NCBI RefSeq assembly: GCF_029227915.1 | Contig: NC_079887.1 | Location: 18,661,650-18,725,649 of the forward strand | Origin: Hydractinia symbiolongicarpus | Taxonomy: Eukaryota > Cnidaria > Hydrozoa > Anthoathecata > Hydractiniidae | Direction of reading: 5' to 3' | DNA length: 64,000 bases | Shown here: in pieces, positions 8,723-21,018 of the stretch | Position numbering within the stretch: the first letter of the stretch is position 1 | How the letters are laid out: every line of letters begins with the position of its first letter | Translations under genes and position numbers: made by a program | The notes under the pieces: generated by a model | The model's input: the letters and a program-made list of their open reading frames with translations, nothing else | Told to the model about the DNA's origin: nothing | Databases searched by the model: none

Positions 8723-11386
8723 CTAAATAAACAATAAAATAATATTAGGACGGTGTTATCCTATAGCATTTACGGGTAATCTTGAATGGAAAAATATTAT
8801 TTCACCTTGTAATCTGGAAAGGAAACAATATCTCGAAGGATAATTTTCGCTCTAGCTTATTTTCTTTTCTTTCTTTCTTGTGAGAAGCGTTCCTATCAGT
8901 ACCATGGGCTTTTTGTTCCAACAACTATAAACGGTATCCCGTCGAACATTATTTGAGAAATGGAAGATTTTTTGTCTTCAAACAAAATGCATTTTCCTTT
9001 TAATTCAAAAATTTATTTGGATAACTTATTTCCACGCTTAAATTAAAATTTAATTTAAATCACATTTTATGTAGCTATATTCTATTAAATATTTAGTCAA
9101 AACTTACTGTCTGCACCGAAAGCTACATCCTTAAAGTATTATTGAAGATATTATTTCGGTTTGTCTGTTCAGTATTCATGTTATGTTATTCATCCTTAAA
9201 GTAGTTAGAATACGATGTTCCGGTTTCTATTTCATGTTGCTGAATTATTTCTTTAGCTTCTCGTAAGGAGTCGACACATTCTGTCTAACTTTCTAAAGCA
9301 GTATAGTTTCATTGATTAGAAGAAATGTCTACGACGGTATAACATACACGTTTTTGTAAAGACAATGAAATGATGTTAAAACGTCATTAAGAAAACCTTG
9401 TTCTAAGTTTGTGACCAAATCGTAGCTAATGCAAACAAGTAAAAGTTGTTAGCAAAATAATACGTTTTCTTTGCGCTTTTTCTACAATCTCTGGGTTTTT
9501 TCCACTTCCATGTCAGATTTACTTTTATGTTTTTGCTCCACTATTATTTTAACAAAAGGATTATTGCAATTAAAACATCATGAATAATTAATTTATTGTA
9601 TAGATTTACCAAGTTTTCTTTTACGAGATTGCGCATGATTTTTTTGTATTTTTAAAATTTCATCTCTATAATAAATAAATAAAATGCGCGCTATTATAGC
9701 TACTGTAGAAGAATTTTAATAATGTATAAACACAAAAATAAAAAATATATTTCTTTACATCGCATCAGATTTAAAGAACGAATCATCTTCTTCGTCACTT
9801 GAAAATAGTCATTCTCCATCATATTCTACAACACGAGTATATCAAAAATGACTATTTTTCACGATAAACAGAGATAAAAATAAAATAAAAAAAACAGTGA
9901 ATTCACCTATTTTTAAAATCGGTTGAATCAATCTTTGCTTGGTCTTTTTCCATGATAATAGATCATAGATTAAAAATTATAACGCAAACCAAGAGAAACC
10001 GAATCTCGTGTGCGCAGTTTTCGCGCGTCTCATGAATCATCGAGACAAGAATGACCTCCATATGTCAGCTACTCGAATTTCTTAAGTTAGTCGCCGAGCA
10101 AAATAGGCCCTCCAACCTGGCACTTGTTATTAGAGTTTTCCCCGTGCAGAGAAGTTTTCAAACCAATGAGAAGAGGCAATTTTTATTTAAAAACAATAGG
10201 ACCATTGCTTAAAATTTCGGCTGTCGGCAACTAATTGCCTGTAATGTAAACAAACATGGCCGCAATAAATATTCTGCGGTAAAGATTCTTTTTATATTGA
10301 TCGCTCAGGAGTGCCACCAAGAGGAAACATCATCGTCTTATTCCTATAACGCTTTCCTACGACTATGTTTAAAATGTATACGCTCGATATGGCGGTGAAA
10401 ACTGATAAGCATATGTGTACCTTTGGTACCTGGGATTTTAGCAGCCTCATGTATGGAAGACGTAAATAAATTAGGACTGTGAGCAAACCTCAACGATAAA
10501 TTCACATTTGGAGCATTGGAAGAAAATTTCGTCGTAAAAAATTACCAGGAACATCTTCCTGTTAAAATACCGATCATATACAGATGCTATCTTTAAAGGT
10601 TTTGAAAGGCGCTCAAACTTGTTTAGTTGTGAATCAAACGTCCAGGTTTAAATCAAGTATCAAGTACCATATCTTTGCTGGGTCACTAACTCAGAATTTA
10701 GACTCTAGTTTCCCCACGATTTAATTTTGCGATCCAGCTATTTTTAAAGTTTTCGCGAGGATTTAATTTTGCGAATTAAAACTTTCTATATTTTTCGCGA
10801 GGATTTATTTGGATAAATTTCAAATTTGGTTTTCATAAAAAGAAACAAAATCAGCCATAGCAAGGAGGTAAAATTTGTTAACAGAAAAAAATTGTAAACA
10901 AACATAATGTCTTCTTTTTACTCTCCACTGAAACAAATCGTGTCGCGAATGGCGATCGCGAATGACTCCGAAATAACTTTATGATTTCCACGAGAAAAAA
11001 AGTGACGGGTTTAAAATCCCGAATGCAAACATTCTTTTAAGCATTAAAAACAACAGTTAATGATATTATCTTGAGACTTGTGTAATAAATCAGACCTTCA
11101 TGTTTTGTTAGTTATTAAGGTTTTTCCTATCTAGAATATAAGAAAACAGAGTACTAAATAACTGAATAATACATAAATATCACATTCACCATAGGATAAA
11201 AGAAACAAGAGCAGAGGTTGAGTCGCAAAGGGTCTGGCTTTATCTGCCTATATTTTTAACCACGTAGCCAAGGATATTGAGTCTAGTTGTTCTGAATGCA
11301 CATTTTTCCTTATTGTATGTTAAATTCGTCTTTTTGGCTAATTCTACTCCATCATGGTGCTCTATCGATGTTCAACATCGTAGATA
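8723..11386. other. Non-coding, repeat-like segments
   Basis: No gene recognised. At 10710-10810 short units of the form CGCGAGGATTTA / TTTTGCGA recur three times, a motif also seen near 23570-23660 and 25790-25930, so probably an ancient dispersed repeat. A short frame starting ATGGCCGC at 10255 followed by a GTAAAG donor-like site is too small to call. Confidence 0.5.
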
Positions 11387-11522
11387 CTAAAAGTAGGAAC
11401 CAGCAGTAACCAACAGTAACCAGCAGTATTTCGAAGTAACCACCAGATAACCACCAGTATTTTGAAGTAACCACCAGAGAACCAGCTGTTTTTTTAAGTA
11501 ACCACAAGAGAACGAGCAGTTA
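11387..11522 (+). repeat. Left terminal repeat of Mutator-like element
   Basis: About 136 bp made of variant sub-repeats carrying AGTAACCACCAG and AGAACCAGCAG; reverse complement of 15034-15147 with small differences in unit number. Confidence 0.75.
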
Positions 11523-12238
11523 TTATTAATTTACTCCAGATAAGGCAGCAACAGCGGCGCAAAGGTGTTGTGATTTTTATGCACAACACTTCATGACTTT
11601 AAACTATCAAATATGATAATTAAAAGGGCACCTAGTTCCCAGGGCTTTTCTTCTGATACTCTATGTTGTTCTTGCTAATTAGCTACTTTTAAGTTGTTTT
11701 CACGAGGTCCAATAAAATGCATTCCGCGAAGATTAATTTTCGAAAATATGAATAAAAGTCGCGGAATTCGCGATAATTAATCAACTTAAGTTGTTTAGTT
11801 ACTTATTTTGCCTAGAGGCAATTATGGAATCAAAAAGAACAGAACGAAAATAGTGTTTTCAGGATTAAAGTTTTTTCTTTGAAATAAAATGTAACATGTT
11901 TCAAGTAAAAAACGTTCATATTGAAAGCATAAGATTATAACTTGAACAAAGATGAGATATGTTCACACACTACATGTTTCAAAATGAGTAGATTTGAACA
12001 GATATTAACAAAATAGAAGAATTTTAAAAGAAAAATCCCCACTATATATAGTATAGCTTAACTTAGAATTGACTTGAATGCACAGAAGTTGTAGTTATAA
12101 GCAGTTATTTCAACTTAATTTGGAAAGATAACATAATATAAAAGAAACAAAATCACAAAAGTATAAAAAACTTTTATTGAATAGAACTAAATATACATGT
12201 GAGTTTGTATAAGTTACTCGATGTTGCAGCCTTTTGTT

Positions 12239-14050
12239 TTAAGCTTGTGTATCTCTGAAGGTTTGAGATGGTTCTGTGTTCCTTTCGGTACGTTTATTGA
12301 ATTGAAATTGAAGTTCTTTTGGACACGTAGTGATATAATGAAGATACACGTTTCCAAACGATTTCTTTTTTTGACCGTTTTTGTCCGTATATTCGCGATC
12401 AAAATTTGTTTTTACGGCTACAAAATCTTGGGGCATGAAACTGATACGACATTCTTGACAGCGCTGCACAGTTGTTGGAAATGATTTTTTGTCATTTTTA
12501 TGAACAAATGTATATTGTTTCGTGGGTCTTCTATCTGGATTGAAGATATCGTTCGTTGTGATTTCAGGCGATTTAACTTTCCAATTTGTTGATGAAATTT
12601 TGCTAATTTTAACCGGTGATATTTTGTGGTTAGATGATGTTACTTCCGTGTCGATTGCAAATGAAGATCGCTCAGAAAAGAATTGTGGTTCAGGAAGATT
12701 ACATCTTCTTTTTTGACCTGCCTTTGTATTTCCTTTTTTGACCTGCGTTACTTGGCTTCACGTAAGATGACTATGCTTTTGCAGTAAAATTTAGGAAAGA
12801 ATCTAGATGTTAAGATTGGCGTTCTTTCGACCACTTCAAAAATAGCGTAGGTTCTCGAAAAAATTGCTGATATCCCGGACCTAATCTGTATTTTCCTTGT
12901 CCATAAAAATCTCTGTTAATTTCATGGATGAAGTTTTCAGTAATCCATTTTTCAAGGTAGAAGGAAACTTCTCCAATTTCAGTTCCACTATTGTTGTCAC
13001 TAAGTTTCTTTTTAATAGGCGATGTTTCAATTCTAGTCCATTGGAGTAATACCTCCCTTTTATTCCTTTACTTTCTCTTGCTGACAGCACAAGACATTCC
13101 ACAAATCCTTCAAATCTGCACTTTTTAAACCATGTATAAAAAGAAGGCACTAGGCTTTCCCACGTACTTTCCAAACTTTCCAATTTTACCAGCAAATCGT
13201 TTTCGTCTTCAGCATCTGCCAATCCGAATTCGAGGACATTTTCGTTTTGTGTCACATAAATGTCTGCCATGACTCTGTCCACAGTACGGTTGTTCGCATT
13301 TAACTTTCTAAGTTTACGCGTATCAGCTTCTTGAAGGTGTTCGGTACACCAGAAGTGATTGGGAGCGTTTAATACATCGTTTAATCCACATGCAATGGCA
13401 GCATCTAAATCATGCCCCACATTTCGAATGTTCCTCAGCTCAGACTTAGCGAGACAAGTTTCTCCCATATACCTTCGATAAGACTCTGTATCTTTTTTCC
13501 AGTGCCATTGACTGGGTCCAGGGAATTTTGGATGTTTCCCATTACCATCGATTAACGCTTTGTATGGATAAGTGGAGTCGGTAAGCCATAATCCATCAGC
13601 AACCTGGAATGTTGTGTCCACAGTAAAAACACCGTCATCGTCCACACAAAAACGTTTTAAGTCAGTAAGCATGTGTGGCATAATATTCATTGCTGAATAA
13701 CGATCTTTCTCGAAACATATGTTGTAAACAATGCCTTTATTTTTGACTAGTTTCACTAGCTTTTCAACTTCATGCATTTCATCCGATTTGTTGGCTGTGT
13801 TCATAATTGAATTATATTTTCTGTTGCTCACAATTTTAGAACTATGCAATGTTTTGCTAAACCGATTCTCTGTTTACCTGAAGATATATTTCATCATTCG
13901 AGATTCCCTTTTCTAATCCATTATCAATTTTGTCAAAAACGTTTGGATCTTTTCGATAATATGCTGGAGCAGTTGCCTTTTTGGCATTGCCATGTATAGG
14001 TACAATAAATTCACCTTCAATGCCATCATCCCATCTATTTAATTAGTAAT
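12239..14050 (-). pseudogene. Mutator-like transposase, broken
   Basis: Reading down the minus strand: an N-terminal part (14050-13870) ends at a stop near 13855. A 322-codon frame (12881-13849) then covers the catalytic region with Val-Asp-Thr-Thr-Phe, Phe-Pro-Gly-Pro...Trp-His and Gly-His-Asp-Leu-Asp motifs. After further frame changes near 12890 and 12800, a C-terminal zinc module (12239-12469) has CQEC followed about 35 residues later by Tyr-Leu-His-x4-Cys. The layout matches transposase-derived genes frequent in cnidarians, which I place with Mutator-like elements; the flanking terminal repeats support a transposon origin. Not functional as read. Confidence 0.6.
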
Positions 14051-15033
14051 AGTAAGGCCACATTTCTGCACTGTCCATATTCTTGATGGTTGCTATTAGG
14101 TTTGTGAAATTATTCACCTTGCTCTTTCGATAACATCTAGATAAGAGGAAACTTTTGCAGCAGGTACTATCGTTCGGTCATATATTGGTGTCCGAGATGC
14201 ACAACTTCGACGTTCTGAAATTTTTCTGTCATTCTAATAAAAACTGTCCTGGACACCAACAGATTTTCTTTAGTCTTAATTTTATATTATGCTAACAAAC
14301 CATGTGAGAAAAATAAACGTATATTTCTATCCGATGCCACGATGTTTCTCCACAACATTTATTAATTCATTCAATTCATTCGAGCTTTATTTTGTCTACC
14401 AAAAGAAAAAAATGTCTCGTTTTGGACCCTCCTCCGTATAGCGTTTTTCGTTATATTTGGGTTACACGAATTGCAAAATGAAAATCCTTCGGTCAAATCA
14501 TGGAGGTATACATAATCTGATAAAGCGGAATAATTTTTTAGGAAGCGTTAAAGGAAGTGTGTAATCGCTGCGAAAAATAAACTTTGATATGGATTCCTCA
14601 ACAGTGGATAGAATGGCAGTAGAGGTATCTCTCACGCTCGTGACTTCAAACTGTGCTGTATATTAATTCATTCATTCAATTCATTTAATTCATTCGAACT
14701 TTAACTTTGTCTACCAGAAGGAAAAAATGTCTCCTTTTGGACTCTCATCCGTATATATATGTTTTTCGTTATATTTGGTTTACAATTCAGATATTAGTTC
14801 ATTATTTAAAATATTAATTTTGTTTTTGTTAATTCTCGCGTGTGGTTTTAAAATACTAATACAGTCAGTATATACTTTTTTCAAAGAGCCTTCTGTCTTT
14901 TAATCAACTGTTGCATAAAGCCCAAGTCACACCAGACATAAACATTTCAACAAATGGGTCATGAACTATTGTGTACATTATAAAATGTTTCACATTTGAA
15001 GCGGTAGTTGCGTTTATTTCGTTTTATCTATTT

Positions 15034-15147
15034 AACTGCTCGTTTTCTGTTGGTTACTTCAAAATACTGGTGGTTCTCTGTTGGTTACTTCATAATACTG
15101 GTGGTTCTCTGGTGGTTACTTCGAAATCTGCTGGTTCCTACTTTTAG
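15034..15147 (-). repeat. Right terminal repeat of Mutator-like element
   Basis: Inverted counterpart of the left end, with three CTGTTGGTTACTTC-type units, ending CTGCTGGTTCCTACTTTTAG. Confidence 0.75.
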
Positions 15148-15229
15148 AAAAAGCGGTTTGGTTCACTGAGCGGTATTTGATAATAAGCTGATTTTAGATC
15201 GTTGGTACTGAAGTAAGAATATTGAGCTG

Positions 15230-15846
15230 TGTTGATTTAATCATCGATCCGAGGTAAAAGATATAAGCATCTAATTCTGGAAAGGTATTGATAGTCTGAC
15301 TGTAGTCAATAACACGTCTCTTGTTCTTCTCTGTTACTACTACTTGTGCTCTACACGGTGAGTTTTTTGGTTGTATAATTCCTTCTGCTAATATACGCTG
15401 AATTTCCTGATCAATGAATTATCTGTCATCCTTACTATATCGTCGTGATTTTGTTGAAACATGAAGACTGTCAAAGAGTTTGAAGGAGAAAAATTAAGGT
15501 TGATAATCCACAGACATTTAAAGGTATTTGTATCCCTCCTAAAGTAAGAGTCCCACTCTCATGGAGCGATTGGAAATCCAATCCAAGTATTAAATCTGCA
15601 CACAGATTTTTCATAACATTCAGTTTGATATTGTCGCAATTTGACATTAAGTTTGTGTATACGACACCAATAATTTCATTATTAAACGAACTGATGCCAT
15701 AGAAACTTGCCCAGAAGCTATGATTATCCTGGTTGCTGTCTTCTGGTAGCCAGTTTATGACGAGCATAAACAGTGTTGGTTGGCCTGATAAATACATCTT
15801 CAAGGCGGTTATAGCAGCCTCGTATGAAGAAGCTTCACATATTATA
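15230..15846 (-). pseudogene. Ty3/Gypsy retrotransposon gag-protease-RT fragment
   Basis: The 110-codon frame at 15471-15803 contains a retropepsin-like C-terminal motif (Ala-Asp-Leu-Ile-Leu-Gly-Leu-Asp-Phe). The sequence at 15240-15470 then shows, across frame changes, the start of a reverse transcriptase: Glu-Gly-Ile-Ile-Gln-Pro, Ser-Pro-x-Arg-Ala-Gln-Val-Val, Arg-Val-Ile-Asp-Tyr-Ser-Gln-Thr. Upstream (15800-15846) a gag-like stretch is joined directly to the protease end, so the protease catalytic Asp-Thr-Gly region is missing. It stops about 85 bp from the Mutator-like element and directly abuts repeat A. Confidence 0.6.
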
Positions 15847-15975
15847 TCTTATATATTAATTCCCTTGCGTGAGTAAAACTGTGAGTCCACGACACGGAAA
15901 TCACGGGTCACTTTCTTATGACGTGGATGTACGCTTAAATTAAACTAAAAAGATTAGGGATGTACTTCATAGAAA
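15847..15975. repeat. 129-bp repeat A, copy 1
   Basis: Starts TCTTATATATTAATTCCC and ends TTCATAGAAA; a direct copy lies at 16669-16797 with only a few mismatches. It flanks a deleted foldback fragment. Its class is unknown. Confidence 0.8.
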
Positions 15976-16668
15976 AGATAGTAAGGGCTAGATGCAATAT
16001 GTCAAAAAAACTTTTTTTGTTGAATCAGAAGCACTCCCTACAACCATTCTTTTTTTTACAGTTTGTGAAGCTTTTGTGAGGAAAGAGTGTATGCAATATT
16101 ATCGAAATAACTGATTTTTGTTGGCATTTTGTCTAAAGTTTGGTGAGGAAGGACCGTATGCAATATATCAAATAATGTTTTATTGCATTATAATTTATCC
16201 TTGCAATCCCTTTTTAACACCTTAGATAAAAATTTCCACTTAGGCAAAATTTATTGTTTATTTTTCACATTTTGTGTCAACCTTTGGCAGGGTTTGCAAT
16301 AAACTAACTGATTTTAACATATACAATGAGAGAGATTTGTGTTTGACATTGATCAGCTTTTTTGTATATATGTGGCGTTTTGAGTGATTTAAATTTTATG
16401 GGTGAGATGTATGTTGAAATGCTTTTAAAAACTTTTTTCCGAATAATTTTCGCATTTGTCAGATGGTCAGAGCAAGTAATTTTAGTAGATTTAGATTTTA
16501 AACGTCACATACATACTGCAGTTGTTGAAAACCTTTAATTTTTTTGGTTATTTATATAATAATGCAGATGGAAGATGCGCACTGCTGTATTGTTTGTTTT
16601 TTGATGGACATATATCTGCTACATAAATTAAATGGAATACAGTGGATTCTTCCACGGGAAACAGCTAG
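15976..16668 (+). mobile_element. Internally deleted derivative of the foldback arm
   Basis: From about 15981 it matches the foldback right arm from 22056 to about 22198, then jumps to about 22628 and follows the arm to its tip at 23175. The skipped 430 bp are bounded by the shared word TTTTGTTG, a microhomology deletion. The outer end (CCACGGGAAACAGCTAG) is the same as the foldback tips. The minisatellite and the second arm are absent. Confidence 0.8.
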
Positions 16669-16797
16669 TCTTATATATTAATTCCCTTGCGTGAGTAAAA
16701 CTGTGAGTCCACGACACGGAAATCACGGGTCACTTTCCTATGACGTGGCTGTACGCTAAAATTTAACTAAAAAGATTAGGGATGTACTTCATAGAAA
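16669..16797. repeat. 129-bp repeat A, copy 2
   Basis: Direct copy of 15847-15975; its first base directly follows the foldback tip CAGCTAG. Confidence 0.8.
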
Positions 16798-19371
16798 TCG
16801 CACATAAGGTGCAAATATATAACCCGCTGCTAATAACGATATAAATATATATACCCTTATGCCAAAAAACTCTATGTTAGCATATATATATAGGTATCGC
16901 TACATATGAAACGGTATTAGATATTAACAAAGCATACGGACTGTTAAATGAAGTTCCTAGCATAAAACGGAAATTGTGTTTACGAAAAAGATGGCTGTTC
17001 TTTTTGAGTATTCTCTACTCTTTTATTCAAAATAAATCTTTAAAAAAACATTTGAAGAAGAGCATGATTTTATAAATTAATCATAGCAAGGTTCTGTAAG
17101 GTTTTTTCATGTTTTATTTTCAGTTTTGATTATATTATTGTTGCCAGACATGTTTTATAGCTAGCATCATAAAAAGCCAACCACCACCAACAACTAGCTA
17201 GCTAGCTAGGAATATATATATATACTAGCTGTTTCCCGTGGAAGAATCCACTGTATTCCATTTAATTTATGTAGCAGATATATGTCCATCAAAAAACAAA
17301 CAATACAGCAGTGCGCATCTTACATCTGCATTATTATATAAATGACCAAAAATATTAAAGGTTTTCAACAACTGCAGTACATATGTGACATTTAAAATCT
17401 AAATCTACTAAAATTACTTGCTCTGACCATCTGACAAATGCGAAAATTATTCGGAAAAACGTTTTTAAAAAGCATTTCAACATACATCTCACCCATAAAA
17501 TTTAAATCACTCAAAACGCCACATATGTACAAAAAAGCTGATCAATGTCAAACACAAATCCCTCTCATTGTATAATAGTCAGTTAGTTTATTGCAAACCC
17601 TGCCAAAGGTTGACACAAAATGTGAAAAATAAACAATAAATTTTGCCTAAGTAGAAATTTTTATCTAAGGTGTTAAAAAGGGATTTGCAAGGATAAATTA
17701 TAATGCAATAAAACATTATTTGATATATTGCATACGGTCCTTCCTCACCAAACTTTAGACAAAATGCCAACAAAATAACGGTGTTTAAATCTAAAATTAA
17801 TAAAGTCCTTTTAGCAATTTGCGTGCTGTTTTACCATCAATAAAGTAAACAAAATTTCAAATCTCACATAGTATTCTGTCACAAATTTTCATAAAATATA
17901 TATATAAGTCATAATGAGTCATGTTAAACAACAGCAATCAATCTATATATAAGTTCATTTTATGTCAATTTTTGCACCAATTTTGCAACACAAAATACAA
18001 ATTCTAAATAATACTAAAATCTCTTATTTTGGTCCTTCGCATACCGACGGTCTCCCACAAAAGTTTAATCAAAATGTAAAAAATGAGAGGTAACAACAAA
18101 ATCAAAGTTTGCAAAATTTAATTATTTCGGCACATATATCTACTGCATATGCCCTCTAAAATAATATTTTAATCCAAAATGCCAAAGAAAAACAGTTTGC
18201 AACAAAAATCAGTTATTTCGATAATATTGCATACACTCTTTCCTCACAAAAGCTTCACAAACTGTAAAAAAAAGAATGGTTGTAGGGAGTGCTTCTGATT
18301 CAACAAAAAAGGTTTTTTTGACATATTGCATCTAGCCCTTACCCATTAAATCTTACACAAAATTTCCAAAACTATATACGATTTAGAACACATCAAATTT
18401 AAATCGAGAAGGATCAGTCATTTCGATATATTGCACGGAGTCCTCCCCAGTAAGAATTTATACAAAATATAGAAAACAAAGCTTGCAAGGTGTAAAATTG
18501 AATTCTTCTTCTGTGTATATATATATGGTCCTTCCTCGCAAAATTAACATAAAATGTCAAAAAGGTTCAGATATAACATCTAACACAACAAAAATCAGTT
18601 CTATCAGTATATGTCATGCCATTGTCTTCCACCAAATGTTCCCCTTAAAGTTTCACAGACACAGCCTGTAAATTAAAAACAACTAAGATCAGGTATTTTG
18701 GTCTATTTCATACCATTCTGTTCCAAATAACTTATAAAATGTAAAAATTGAGTGGTAAAACAAAATTTGCAAAATTCCATTTTTTTATATGCATGTATAT
18801 TATATGCCTTCAACAACAATAAGTTAATTCCAAATGTCAAAAAGAAGAAAAAAATAGCTTACAAAGAGTATAAAATTGAAATCAACAAAGTAGCTCTTTT
18901 GGTGTATTAAATATAAGCCATACGCACAAAAGTTTACACTAAATGTAAGAAAATGGTTGTGTTTAGTAATTCTAAATTAAGAAAAGTCAGTTCTTTTAGC
19001 ATGCTGATTAAGGTTTTTGCCCACAAATTCTTACATGAAAATGTCAAAACCACAATTTGAAACAAATTAAATTTACATTTTAAAAATAAGTAATTTCTGA
19101 ACTTTATTTTCAGAATATTTGGAGGAAAAGAACTTCGCAAACCAAAAAAAACCCAGGAAAATGTTTAAAATTTTCAGGGTTAATAACGTTTGATGTGTTT
19201 TCAGTCAGGGATAACGGCAAATTAGGCTATCACGCCAAATTAGGCTAGTAGCTCAGTTAGGAGATTTTTCATAGACTATTTAGGCGAGTATCTCCTATTT
19301 AGGCGATTTGCTATCTTCTTTTATGATTATCTCGAAAACCACGTTTGGTCGCACCATCTTCTTTCAGAGCT

Positions 19372-19935
19372 TTGTTGCTCATTCTACTACGCTCTACTAC
19401 ACGCTACTACACTCTACTACAAGCTACTACAGGCTACTACACTCTACTACAGAGAAATACGCTTTACTACAGAGAAATACATTCTACTACGCTGTACTAC
19501 ACGCTACTACGCTGTACTACAGGCTACTACACTCTACTACAGAGAAATACGCTTTACTACAGAGAAATACATTCTACTACGCTCTACTACACTCTACTAA
19601 ACTCTACTACAAGCTACTACAGGCTACTACACTCTACTACAGAGAAATACGCTTTACTACAGATAAATACATTCTACTACGCTCTACTACACGCTACTAC
19701 ACTCTACTACAAGCTACTACAGGCTACTACACTCTACTACAGAGAAATACGCTTTACTACAGAGAAATACATTCTACTACGCTCTACTACACGCTACTAC
19801 ACTCTACTACAAGCTACTACAGGCTACTACACTCTACTACAGAGAAATACGCTTTACTACAGAGAAATACATTCTACTACGCTCTACTACAAAGAAATAC
19901 GTTCTACTACGGCCTGCTACAGAAAATAACGTACT
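19372..19935 (+). repeat. TACTAC minisatellite, left arm
   Basis: Basic unit of 10 bp (GCTACTACAC and variants, with AGAGAAATAC units interspersed) ordered into a higher-order unit of about 100 bp that recurs near 19600, 19700 and 19800. Long open frames here are a by-product of the 10-bp period lacking stops. Confidence 0.9.
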
Positions 19936-19997
19936 GCTACACATCGCTACGAAAAATTACGCTTTGCTACATTGTATTACAAGGAAAGAAAAGGCTT

Positions 19998-20159
19998 GCT
20001 ACACTCGACAACAGACATTGAAGAGCCTCACTACAATGTGCTTTATGGAGAATAGCACATTATTGTCTCTACCAGACTTGGGAACGTACATAGGTCTAAC
20101 GCATGTTGAATACTATATCTCCTTCATTTTCAGGAAGTAATACGTGGACGACTTATGGT
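19998..20159. other. Spacer between foldback arms
   Basis: 162 bp of non-repeated sequence, the only single-copy part of the foldback element. No frame of note; it would be the loop of the folded structure. Confidence 0.75.
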
Positions 20160-20221
20160 AAGCCTTTTCTTTCCTTGTAATACAATGTAGCAAAGCGTAA
20201 TTTTTCGTAGCGATGTGTAGC

Positions 20222-21018
20222 AGTACGTTATTTTCTGTAGCAGGCCGTAGTAGAACGTATTTCTTTGTAGTAGAGCATAGTAGCCTGTAGTAGCATCTGT
20301 AGTAGCCTGTAGTAGCTTGTAGTAGAGTGTAGTAGCGTGTAGTAGAGCGTAGTAGAATGTATTTCTCTGTAGTAAAGCGTATTTTTCTGTAGTAGAGTGT
20401 AGTAGCCTGTAGTAGCTTGTAGTAGAGTGTAGTAGCGTGTAGTAGAGCGTAGTAGAATGTATTTCTCTGTAGTAAAGCGTATTTCTCTGTAGTAGAGCGT
20501 AGTAGCGTGTAGTAGAGCGTAGTAGAATGTATTTCTCTGTAGTAAAGCGTATTTCTCTGTAGTAGAGTGTAGTAGCCTGTAGTAGCTTGTAGTAGAGTGT
20601 AGTAGCGTGTAGTAGAGCGTAGTAGAATGTATTTCTCTGTAGTAAAGCGTATTTCTCTGTAGTAGAGTGTAGTAGCCTGTAGTAGCTTGTAGTAGAGTGT
20701 AGTAGCGTGTAGTAGAGCGTAGTAGAATGTATTTATCTGTAGTAAAGCGTATTTCTCTGTAGTAGAGTGTAGTAGCCTGTAGTAGCTTGTAGTAGAGTTT
20801 AGTAGAGTGTAGTAGAGCGTAGTAGAATGTATTTCTCTGTAGTAAAGCGTATTTCTCTGTAGTAGAGTGTAGTAGCCTGTAGTACAGCGTAGTAGCGTGT
20901 AGTACAGCGTAGTAGAATGTATTTCTCTGTAGTAAAGCGTATTTCTCTGTAGTAGAGTGTAGTAGCCTGTAGTAGCTTGTAGTAGAGTGTAGTAGCGTGT
21001 AGTAGAGCGTAGTAGAAT
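20222..21018 (-). repeat. TACTAC minisatellite, right arm
   Basis: Inverted counterpart of the left array with the same 10-bp unit and 100-bp higher-order unit, but about 230 bp longer, so the two arrays differ in copy number while the flanking arms stay matched. Confidence 0.9.

Larger units (their letters stand above)
11387..15147. mobile_element. Mutator-like DNA transposon with composite terminal repeats
   Basis: Inverted ends at 11387-11522 and 15034-15147 both begin CTAAAAGTAGGAACCAGCAG. Each end is built from three or more units of about 35 bp (GAAGTAACCACCAGAGAACC and variants) and finishes at GAGCAGTTA. Between them lies one minus-strand transposase gene (12239-14050). A 9-bp target duplication, expected for Mutator-like elements, is not evident in the immediate flanks. 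Two direct copies of a 110-130-bp segment (14358-14470 and 14662-14787) lie inside, beyond the gene's 5' end. Confidence 0.7.

Noticed and set aside
18934-19140. 68-codon frame identical in both foldback arms (also 21259-21465)
   Set aside because: Identity reflects arm identity, not coding constraint; the composition is that of the surrounding A+T-rich satellite.
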